Positions 1 to 7,306 of a stretch of DNA of 64,000 nt are shown here, piece after piece. A program made the translations under genes and the position numbers. Source of the DNA: Chloroflexota bacterium (GTDB lineage Bacteria > Chloroflexota > Dehalococcoidia > JACPQD01); the NCBI GenBank assembly GCA_016190665.1, contig JACPQD010000065.1, forward strand, positions 19,341-83,340, read 5' to 3'. The stretch's first letter is position 1. Every line of letters begins with the position of its first letter. The notes beneath the pieces are model-generated. The model had not been told where the DNA came from. It was given only the letters and a program-made list of their open reading frames with translations, and did not search any database.

Positions 1-60
1 GTTGCCGGAGCCGCGCGAGAGCGGAGCCTCGTGGAGGGTGGAGAGGACGCGTTGAGAGGC

Positions 61-99
61 GAGATGGGCTTGCCGAGGCACTCCGGCCAAGCCCATCTC
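61..99. other. Hairpin downstream of the crotonase gene
   Basis: A perfect 12-bp inverted repeat (positions 61-72 pair with 88-99, 15-nt loop) lies 36 bp beyond the stop codon of the minus-strand crotonase gene. It has no T-tract on either side, so it may be a U-less terminator, an RNA 3' stabiliser or a repeat. The rest of positions 1-134 shows no gene. Confidence 0.4.
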
Positions 100-134
100 A
101 ACGTTCTATTGGCCGGCAAGCCGGACGGCTTGCC

Positions 135-929
135 CTATCTCCCTTTGAAAACCGGTTCGCGCTTCTCGAGGAAGGAGGCCACCCCTTCTCGGTAGTCCTC
201 TGTCGTTCTGCAAATGTTCTGGGCATAGGCCTCGTACTGTAACTGGGATTCAAAGGTGCTTTCCATCCCTGAGTAGATCGCTCGCTTGGTGAAGGCGAGC
301 GCAATAGGAGGTAGCTTGGCAATCCTCTGTGCCAGTTCGACAGCGGCCGTCTGCGTTTCATCGTGAGGAACCACTCGGTCGACGAGGCCAATTCGTTCTG
401 CTTCGTTAGCACTGATGATATCTCCGGTGAACGCCAGCCGGCACGCCCTGCTGCTCCCTACCAGTCGCGGCAGCAGGTAAGTGGCGCCGTTGCCCGGCAC
501 AAGACCACGCCTTATGAAAGCTAGGGTGAACCTGGCTTTTTCGGAGGCAATCCGGATATCACAGGCCAGAGCCAGACTGAAGCCGGCGCCTGCTGCCACG
601 CCGTTGACCGCTGCGATCGTCGGTTTGTCCAGGTTTCTGATAGCCAGCCCGAATGTGCCCCTCAAGTTCAGGAAGCTGCCTCGCGTTGGTTCTGCTCGCG
701 CACCCTTTATTTGATCGGCATACGCACCTACATCGGCGCCTGAGCAGAACGCGTCTCCTTCCCCAGTGAGAACCATCGCCCGGATGGCGTCGTTGTCAGC
801 CACTTCTTTCAACGCTTCTGTCAGACTCGTGCGAAGGGCCGGGCCGAGAGCATTCAACTTCTCTGGACGGTTGAGGGTTATCACGGCTACGCCGTCTATC
901 AGGCTGAAGATCAGTTGCTTATAATCCAT
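135..929 (-). CDS. Enoyl-CoA hydratase/isomerase (crotonase) family protein
   Basis: 264 aa, a normal crotonase length. The oxyanion-hole segments are visible at FCSGAD (61-66) and NGVAAGAG (109-116), followed by the family signature ALACDIRIAS. The two glutamates used by true enoyl-CoA hydratases are not at their usual places: GFSLALACDI has Ser where hydratases have Glu, and the LVPGNGATYLLPRLVG stretch resembles PaaG-type ring isomerases but lacks their Asp. It therefore acts on an acyl-CoA, but more likely as an isomerase or ring-opening enzyme than as a beta-oxidation hydratase (inference). AAGGAAAAAGG precedes the ATG. It is the last gene of the minus-strand catabolic cluster, 117 bp after the CapA-like gene. 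Confidence 0.85.
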   Translation of the reverse strand: MDYKQLIFSLIDGVAVITLNRPEKLNALGPALRTSLTEALKEVADNDAIRAMVLTGEGDAFCSGADVGAYADQIKGARAEPTRGSFLNLRGTFGLAIRNLDKPTIAAVNGVAAGAGFSLALACDIRIASEKARFTLAFIRRGLVPGNGATYLLPRLVGSSRACRLAFTGDIISANEAERIGLVDRVVPHDETQTAAVELAQRIAKLPPIALAFTKRAIYSGMESTFESQLQYEAYAQNICRTTEDYREGVASFLEKREPVFKGR

Positions 930-1046
930 AACCTTTTTCCTTCTTCGATTCGGTGGCTAGTCTGGTCGATTCTTCTTCTCCAAAGCTAACGTACCCCCAT
1001 TGCCCCAGGACCTCGCTGCCGGTGAATCTTGGCCTGTTGACGGTCT

Positions 1047-2207
1047 CTACGAATCTATAACCACTACCTCGTCCCCTTCTATACGGAACCGGTGGGCATA
1101 GTCTTCAGAGCACCATTCCATATAGCGCACCGCATCATCGAAACGCGCGTCGCCCTGTCGGAGGAACTCGGGGCGGAGTTGTTTGTCTATCAGGACCGGC
1201 AGGAAGGAAACGCGGCCTACCCCTTTCTTCGATAGTACGGCGCGTGCGACCAGGCTGCGCTTGGCGTCCACGCCGTAGGGCAGGTGAGGGTAGTCAGGGT
1301 CGAGCTCCGTCCCGTAGCCCTTGAGGCGCCTGATGCGCTCTTCGACCTGTTCCGGAGTGGTCGGACCCGGGTTGGACATGATGAAGTTGCTCAAGCTGTG
1401 GAAGCAGACTTTCCCCTTGTATACTTCGACGGCCTTGGGAAGATGGGCATGGTGTCCGAGGATGACATCGGCCCCGGCCTCGAAAGCGGCGTGGGCCACT
1501 ATGGGCTGGTAGTCAGCCATAGCCCTGGGAATCTCGTGGAGCCCCCAGTGGAGGGATAGTACGACGACGTCTGCCTTCTGTCTCACCGCGGCGATATCCT
1601 CCTTCACCGCCTCCATATCCTCCTCGTAAGGCACAGTCACCACCTTCGGTGGGAGTCCGGGCTGGTACTCCTCGGCTTCGTAGTAGGTGTGAATCCTCAG
1701 GGGTGCACACCCTGGCTTCTTCGAAGTGGCGGCATAACCCGGTCGCAAGACTGAGCAGTAGGCCAGAAAGGCAACCTTGATCCCCTTTCGCTCCACGATG
1801 GCCGGTTTGCGGGCTTCCTGCAGGTTGCTCCCCGCGCCTGTGGTCGCGATTCCCTTCTCCTCCAACAGCGCTTTGGTATCCAGCAGCGCTTCTCCTCCCC
1901 AGTCCATTGTATGGTTGCTGGCCAGAGAGACAACGTCAAAGCCGCAACTGGTGAACACTGAGGCCATGTGCTTCGGAAGGCGGCTGTGGCTGCCAGCCTG
2001 GACCTGGTAGGCGCCACGTTCGGAGTAGACGCGCTCGCACTGGCCGAAGCGGATATCGGCTGCCGCCAGTGTGGGTCGCGCCAACTCGGCGTAGGCATCC
2101 GGGGGCTCATGCACCGGGCCCACATCGCCGCAGCCTAACAGAACAACGTCCCCTGGCAACGTATCAGCAACAGCCGCGGCTCCAACCGTCTTCCCGTCAC
2201 ACTTCAT
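1047..2207 (-). CDS. CapA-family (PGA_cap) metallophosphoesterase-like protein
   Basis: 386 aa. The GCGDVG start (25-30), SLASNHTMDWG (94-104), LSLHWGLHE and GADVILGHHAHLPKAVEVYKGK are the hallmark blocks of the CapA/poly-gamma-glutamate-synthesis calcineurin-like fold, where Asp, Asn and His bind two metals. There is no membrane anchor or signal peptide, unlike CapA of capsule operons, and no capB/capC nearby. A soluble hydrolase in a catabolic cluster is therefore more likely than capsule synthesis; the substrate is unknown. GGAAGAAG precedes the ATG. Confidence 0.8.
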   Translation of the reverse strand: MKCDGKTVGAAAVADTLPGDVVLLGCGDVGPVHEPPDAYAELARPTLAAADIRFGQCERVYSERGAYQVQAGSHSRLPKHMASVFTSCGFDVVSLASNHTMDWGGEALLDTKALLEEKGIATTGAGSNLQEARKPAIVERKGIKVAFLAYCSVLRPGYAATSKKPGCAPLRIHTYYEAEEYQPGLPPKVVTVPYEEDMEAVKEDIAAVRQKADVVVLSLHWGLHEIPRAMADYQPIVAHAAFEAGADVILGHHAHLPKAVEVYKGKVCFHSLSNFIMSNPGPTTPEQVEERIRRLKGYGTELDPDYPHLPYGVDAKRSLVARAVLSKKGVGRVSFLPVLIDKQLRPEFLRQGDARFDDAVRYMEWCSEDYAHRFRIEGDEVVVIDS

Positions 2208-2541
2208 GTCTTCTTCCTTTCGTGCCTCTATTGGTCGCTATCTCGACCGTCTTCGGCAGAAACCAATGCATCCTACTCTATGACCCCTGCTGTCACATTG
2301 TCAAGTCGGGGACGGCCAACAATCCGCAGTATTCAATTAATCCAAGTGAGGATCTTTGGCTTGCTTTGCTATATTGTCACCGACGATCCTGCACGAAGTG
2401 AAACACTCGGCTATGTGGGCGCCGGGCCCCTGGTAGGGCATGCCTACGGGCCGGTCTGTCCACGGTATCTTCGTCCCTGCTGTTGCAACCTTGTTCTCTT
2501 GTTCTCATCGACAACGTTCTCCGATCATGAAATCCCGGGCA
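2208..2541. other. 334-bp intergenic region
   Basis: No convincing gene is seen in any frame. It separates the deleted solute-binding gene from the CapA-like gene and holds the promoter-like pair annotated at 2275-2304. Base composition looks slightly more AT-rich than the neighbouring genes. Confidence 0.5.
2275..2304 (-). promoter_or_regulatory. Possible sigma70 promoter for the CapA-like and crotonase genes
   Basis: Read on the minus strand, TTGACA (2304-2299) is followed after 18 bp by TAGAGT (2280-2275). The -35 is perfect but the -10 matches only 4 of 6. It sits about 70 bp upstream of the CapA-like start codon. Confidence 0.4.
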
Positions 2542-3123
2542 TCACGGCGCCAACCAGACCTCCTGAGACCTGAAGTTGTTGTAGATACCGAGTCCCGGCT
2601 TATAGTTCCGCGGCTTGAGGTACTCGATTCGCGGCGAGCGCGTCTTGGGATCAAGCATTCTTTCGAGGTTGAACTTCGCGTCCTCAGCCGCGAAGGCCTT
2701 GCCGTCCTGCCATTTGACTCCCTTACGGAAACGGAAAGTGTACTCCTTGGCATCTGGGCTGATGTCCCAGCTCTCGGCAAGGTCGCCGATAATCTTCTCT
2801 GGGTCCAGGGGATCATACTGGACGATGCCGTTATACACTGGCATGAGAGGGTGGAGCAAATATATGGTGATCGACTGGTGGATATCGAGGTTTGGTGGAT
2901 CGGCATTTTCCATGAGCAGGAGATTGCCGCCATACCTTGGTTGTGTCGCAACTGGCGTTCCTGTTGGAGCAGCAGATACCGGCGTTTGGGCTGCCGACTG
3001 AGTTGCCAACTCGGTTGCCTTGTCCGCCTGCTGCTGGACCTGCGAAGTGCAGCCTGTGAACGAAAGGCTAATTACCAGGAGAGCGCTGATCGTCACGAAG
3101 ATCGAAGTGTTCTTCACTCGCAT
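2542..3123 (-). pseudogene. Internally deleted family 5 solute-binding lipoprotein
   Basis: 193 aa, against about 570 for the intact paralogue at 10737-12443. The start is intact: AGGAGG 9 bp before the ATG and a lipoprotein signal ending in LSFTGC. Residues 63-171 align with the paralogue from QPRYGG to SPRIEYLKP. The frame then jumps straight to RNYKPGLGIYNNFRSQ, which matches the extreme C-terminus RNFKPGLGNYNNYRSQ. About 370 central residues, most of the ligand-binding fold, are missing, yet the frame is preserved. It cannot be a working binding protein of the normal kind. The product could still be exported as a small lipoprotein, so dead gene versus minimal relic is unresolved. Confidence 0.8.
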
Positions 3124-3166
3124 TGAAGGCTACCTCCTCGGCTACATTGGTGCCTAGCCAATGGTT

Positions 3167-3907
3167 TCACTGAAGGGTGAAGGTCTTCCATTCCCCGGGC
3201 TTCGTAACCGCGACGCTGGTGGCCGGGGCATCCTTCCTGACCGCCTTCGCAAACGCACTTGGCGCCTTCGACCCCTCTATATAGTGGCAAGGAACAGCCC
3301 ACTTCAAAGACATCCAGCGACAAATGAGTGAGGCCTCCTCCGGGCTCATATCCGGGATAAAATCGCCGGAGACCCCGCCGATCGGAAGCATCGCCAACTG
3401 CGGCTTGTACAGCTCGCCGTAGAGCTTCATGTCGCCATAAATGGAGGTGTCACCGGCGAGATATATGCAGGCGCCGGATTCAACAAAAAGCATGAATCCG
3501 AAGGGAACTCCGGTGAGCATCTCGTCTCCCGACGGGAAGAAGGAAGTGTGTCTCGCATACACGACTTTGACCTTGATTCCGTTGAAGTCGCGCAGCTTAC
3601 CGTACGTCGCACCGCGGAATCTTGTCCCATCGAGGCCCTCCTTCACCAGGTGACGCCTTACCTCGGCGCCGCACATAATGGGAGCATTCGGCATCCTCTT
3701 CGCAAGGGGGAGGATATCGCCGAGATGGTCGCCGGCGCCGTGACTCAGCAGAATGAGGTCGATGTCCTTGATGTCATCCAGGGGGACAGGCGATATGCCA
3801 CGTCCCTTGTGTCCAGTGATGCATGGATCGATAAGAATTCTCCGGCCCTTCTCAGACACGATCTCGAATGCTGAGATTGCGAAGTATCTGACCCGAATCT
3901 TGCCCAT
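3167..3907 (-). CDS. MBL-fold metallo-hydrolase, UlaG/YtkL-like
   Basis: 246 aa. RILIDPC (23-29), LLSHGAGDHLGD (53-64), YLAGDTSIYGD and the late PCHYIEG follow the UlaG/UPF0173-type metallo-beta-lactamase fold. The metal motif HxHxDH reads H56-G-A58-G-D60-H61, so the second His is Ala. This could weaken one metal site or mark a subfamily. The gene lies between the deleted binding protein and the selenoprotein gene on the same strand. The substrate cannot be read from the sequence; a lactone or phospho-ester hydrolase role is only a family guess. Confidence 0.8.
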   Translation of the reverse strand: MGKIRVRYFAISAFEIVSEKGRRILIDPCITGHKGRGISPVPLDDIKDIDLILLSHGAGDHLGDILPLAKRMPNAPIMCGAEVRRHLVKEGLDGTRFRGATYGKLRDFNGIKVKVVYARHTSFFPSGDEMLTGVPFGFMLFVESGACIYLAGDTSIYGDMKLYGELYKPQLAMLPIGGVSGDFIPDMSPEEASLICRWMSLKWAVPCHYIEGSKAPSAFAKAVRKDAPATSVAVTKPGEWKTFTLQ

Positions 3908-4140
3908 AGTCCCTCCCTAGGTGCAATTTTCGCTTGAGTATCAAAGGACGAATGAGAAGGTTTATCTCCAGGAGTAAACCAATAAGCTACGCATCTTAGT
4001 CGGAGAGCTAGCCACCAAAATCGATGACAAAGCGCCCATCTTTTGCCAAGAGTACGACTTCTGCGCTGTTTGGCGAAGTGACAGGAAGAAACGGACCGAT
4101 TTGAAGACGGGGTTCGACAAGGCAGGCAACGCGGCGTTGC

Positions 4141-5835
4141 TCACGGGTGAGGAACAATCATCTTCCTGCTCACCGGCACCCCTTGCCTCTGGTTTTCCAT
4201 GTATCCCTTGCTTTGATTCCTGCCCGGATCGCCGCTGACGACTATGCCTATCCAGTCAGGCCTCAGGAACACCGGCACCAGCCTGTCCGGGTCTTCCGAT
4301 TCGGCGAAGTCCTTCGAGATCAGTCCCTCTCCGGCTAGCTGATACAAGCTCACTTTGTGCCCGCTCGTCTGCCGGTCAAGGTGCTCGAGCACTCTGGCCG
4401 GAAACCTCACGCTCTCGTAGAGGTACTGCCGGATATCATCCTTCTTCCAGCCGCCCTTAGCGATGACGCTCGCGATGCTCGGTCCGAGACAGAGCAAGGG
4501 GAACATGAGGCCGTTTCGAGCCGATGTAGCCGTCCAGTAGCCCATCGATCTCCGCCCGATGATCTCGGCGATGGTCTCCATGTGCTCGAGGGGCGTGTTA
4601 CCGCCGCTGTAGCACGGCGGGCTGATGCTCATGCAGCTCTGCACCGTGACCACGTTGTCGCCGGCCTTGAACCCGCGGTCCACGCTGAAGGGCTGCCAGT
4701 CCATCTCGCTCACCGCATCCTCGTTCTCCGCCAGCACCACATTGAACGTCTGCGCTATGCTGGCCTTGTCGGTCTGCCCCGGCGCGATGCGCAATCCCGG
4801 GATATTCCGCATGTAGAGCCGCAGGAAGCGGCCGATGCTCGTGTTCGCCTGCCGGCCCACCCGCATCACTGATGCTCCGTAGTTGAAATCCAGCTCCTTG
4901 ATGACGGGCCCGTTGAGGACGATCAATGGCTCCCAGCCAGGTGTGCTTCCCGCGTCCTCAATTCGGAAGTCCGGGTCTCAGATGCACTCCACCACGGCGA
5001 TCAGCACCGGCATGTACTCGGGGCGACAGCCCGCCATCACCCCGTTGACCGCTACGTTCCAGATGGTGGCCTGGCGGTTCTCGGGAAGGAGCACGCCCAG
5101 GACCTCGTTCGGCGAGCGGTCGGTGTAGCGCAGGAACTTCTCCACGCGGTCGATAGTGGGGGGCATGACCGGCAGTCCCTCCGACCACATGTTGCGGTGG
5201 AAGTACTCCTGCATCTCATCGAGGCTCCCCTCGAACACGATGTCTCTTGGCTCCGGCTCGGCGGTCCTTGCGGCACTCTGAATCGGAGTCGTCAATCCGA
5301 TGATTACGTTGCCCGCGACCTCCTCTTCGACCTTTCGGCGCAACTCCTGCGCCGTGTCGATCATAGGTACGCCCGGATATTCGGCGATAGGGATGTTCTC
5401 CACGCCCATGGCCCTGGCAATGGCTTCTCCCTGCCTCACGAACCCGGAAGCGACGATGGAGACGGTGCGGACGCCGCTCTTCTCGGCGGTTGCCGCTGCC
5501 CGCACGACCGCGGGCGTACAGCTCCCTCAGGCCCCAACCCCGGAGACGACGAGGTCACAGCCATGTTCCTTCAGTTTCTCCGGAAGCGCCGCAAGGAACT
5601 CGCGATGCTTCGGCCCTGAGGTCCGGCCGAATCGGCGGTAATCGAGGAACCGGATGCCAGGGTACCTGTTCGAAAGGATTTTTCTGAGCACCCTGAACAT
5701 CTCGTCGCCGCGGAACCCTTCGGTCCAGAGCTCGCAGACGGTCTTACCCCTCAGGTCTCCGCTTCGTTCAGCCAGTCGAGGGCTATCCCCAGCGCACTTC
5801 CCCAGCGGCCAGACCACCTGATACGAGTCCATCAT
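4141..5835 (-). CDS. UGSC-family selenoprotein with two in-frame UGA codons
   Basis: One continuous frame of 565 codons is interrupted by TGA at 5529-5527 (codon 103) and 4980-4978 (codon 286). Around the first, the protein reads VVSGVGA-U-GSCTPAVVRAAA, the U/C-G-S-C motif that names the UGSC family. Downstream, MAGCRPEYMPVLIAVVEC, then DPDFRIEDAGS and LIVLNGPVIKELDFNYG after the second TGA, and RANTSIGRFLRL, follow the family's C-terminal domain as I remember it. The gene is therefore one unit, not two fragments. A hairpin with a GG-starting loop lies just after the first UGA; the second lacks this signature. The ATG (tandem ATGATG) has no strong Shine-Dalgarno sequence. The enzymatic role of the family is not established. 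The redox setting (aldehyde oxidoreductase, ferredoxin, aldolase) suggests a catalytic selenol. Confidence 0.8.
4978..4980 (-). other. Second in-frame UGA (codon 286) of the UGSC gene
   Basis: TGA between GTGGAGTGCATC and GACCCGGACTTC. The frame stays open for 279 codons after it, with family-like sequence. A weak 5-bp hairpin (4969-4965 with 4950-4946, 14-nt loop) follows, without the GG-loop at 17 nt seen after the other two UGA codons of this window. Options are a second selenocysteine, a recent nonsense mutation, programmed readthrough, or a sequencing or assembly error. Confidence 0.6.
5498..5529 (-). promoter_or_regulatory. Selenocysteine UGA and candidate bacterial SECIS hairpin
   Basis: TGA at 5529-5527, then 17 nt, then loop GGTCGT (5509-5504) closed by a perfect 6-bp GCCCGC/GCGGGC stem (5515-5510 with 5503-5498). 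Bacterial SECIS elements sit immediately after the UGA, with a G among the first loop bases about 16-37 nt downstream. This one fits and lies inside the coding sequence, as expected. Confidence 0.75.
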
Positions 5836-5945
5836 CCGCGGAGGCTGCTGCGATCATTCAAGGATTATGCCAGGTAGTTGCATGTTTCCAAGCCCATGGT
5901 GAGGATGAGACAATTCGCACAAGGCCCTCAGCCTGCAACTGAACC

Positions 5946-7238
5946 TCAACTTGTAGCGTTTGCCGTGAAGCGCTGCACGAGGGCGGTGGTGTCAACAACA
6001 CCGAGTTTCTGGAAGACCAGCGAGAAGTTGGCCTCGAGTTCCTGCCCTATCCCTTCGAGATTCCCTCCCGAGAGGCCCCAGAGATCCTCCTTGAAATCGC
6101 CGAATGCGTGCTTGCGGGCCTTGCGCAGAAACTGTTCCTGCGTATCCTTGGGTTTCCTTTCGTCCGCGTACCTCTCCAGCAGATGCCTGTCGATCCTCCC
6201 AAGCAACTCTTGCGGGAAACTCCGGCTATCGAAGATCACGTTCTGAAACCCGGTGGCCAGGTGGATTTCAGCAACACCCTTGCTCGGGAATACGTCTAGG
6301 GCCTCATCGGGGAGAGTCGAGTTCCCATGCTGGACTGCTCCGGCCATACCGAACTCCGCCCGAGCCACTCTGGATGTCTCCTCGAGCGCCTCGAAATCAA
6401 TTTTCACCCGCGCCGTTGACCCGTCTCGCAGGGCCACTTCCTTCTGCCCCACCTTGGTTTGAACACTGATCTTGGAGATGCCCGGCGTGCCCGGCGCCAA
6501 CCTGCTCAGGTATCCGCCCATGAAGGCTCTTACGTCGTCCGCCCTGCTGTTCCTGCTCGCGATGTCCCCGATTTCCCCACCCACCGAAACGGTCATTCCT
6601 GCGGGCTCCGTGCCTCTTATGAGGCTTGTCACGCCAGCGGTCACCGCGCAGTTCTTTTCCTCCCCGGGAGCCAGCCCTTCGATCTCGGAAAGCGTCGAGG
6701 CGTCCAACTGGATGTTCAGGAAGCCGGCGGCTACCGACTCCCGAATCAACTCAATAATGCCGGCAAGTTCCTTCTCCGCATCGGAAGCATATCGTTTGGG
6801 GTTCACCTTGAAGTGGTGTCCCTGAAGGAAAACAGGGCCCCTGAACGCCTCCTTCACCGCCGCCGCCAGCACACAGGCAGCGAACTCGGCGGGCCTCTGT
6901 TTGGTGTATGCTATTTCCGAACACGCGATGTCAAAGATGAAGGCGCCTACCTTGTGCCTCACGGCTGCCTTGAACACCATTCGTGCGACCTGATAGGTCA
7001 TGCCGCGAATGCCAATCGCAGGAACCGTCTTGCCTGTGTATAACCCCTTTCCGGCGGCCGTATAGAGCCCCTGAATGCTTGCGGGATACGCTCCCTGACT
7101 GGCGGCCAGTCTCCGGATCTCCCGGCGGTGCTGCTCTCTCGCTTCCTCGGTTGAGGCAAACACCGAATTGTGGATCAGGCTGTCAATACCTTTCATCATT
7201 CCCCCTGGCCCCAAACTGGCGTTTTGTGCCCGGCCCAT
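5946..7238 (-). CDS. Class II fructose-bisphosphate aldolase-like protein
   Basis: 430 aa. VGAFIFDIACSE, VFLQGHHFKVN, FLNIQLDASTL, SVGGEIGD and the strong block AVQHGNSTLPDEAL follow the zinc-dependent class II ketose-bisphosphate aldolase fold: metal-binding His in QGHH, Glu in GGEIG, late His in QHGNS. It is longer than classical FbaA (about 350 aa) because of an extra C-terminal helical region after residue 340, so it belongs to a side branch and its substrate is uncertain. GTAAAGGAGG lies 12 bp before this ATG. An internal ATG at 7199 or 7196, directly after GGGGGA, is an alternative start. It sits 68 bp after the oxidoreductase gene, in the same transcription unit. Confidence 0.75.
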   Translation of the reverse strand: MGRAQNASLGPGGMMKGIDSLIHNSVFASTEEAREQHRREIRRLAASQGAYPASIQGLYTAAGKGLYTGKTVPAIGIRGMTYQVARMVFKAAVRHKVGAFIFDIACSEIAYTKQRPAEFAACVLAAAVKEAFRGPVFLQGHHFKVNPKRYASDAEKELAGIIELIRESVAAGFLNIQLDASTLSEIEGLAPGEEKNCAVTAGVTSLIRGTEPAGMTVSVGGEIGDIASRNSRADDVRAFMGGYLSRLAPGTPGISKISVQTKVGQKEVALRDGSTARVKIDFEALEETSRVARAEFGMAGAVQHGNSTLPDEALDVFPSKGVAEIHLATGFQNVIFDSRSFPQELLGRIDRHLLERYADERKPKDTQEQFLRKARKHAFGDFKEDLWGLSGGNLEGIGQELEANFSLVFQKLGVVDTTALVQRFTANATS

Positions 7239-7306
7239 GTTCCCTCATTGCCTCCTTTACCGGCTCGCCGCGCCAGTCTTCTTGCTCTCCCGGGCAGCTC
7301 CAGGTG

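Noticed and set aside
1697..2125. 142-codon minus-strand ORF inside the CapA-like gene
   Set aside because: Same-strand overlapping frame with no family features. The CapA frame has the conserved metal-site blocks.
3962..4144. 60-codon minus-strand ORF after the UGSC gene
   Set aside because: It starts by overlapping the UGSC stop codon but has no ribosome-binding site or family features, and a competing plus-strand reading of equal quality exists.
4357..4872. 171-codon plus-strand ORF opposite the UGSC C-terminal domain
   Set aside because: Antisense shadow; the minus strand carries the UGSC family blocks.
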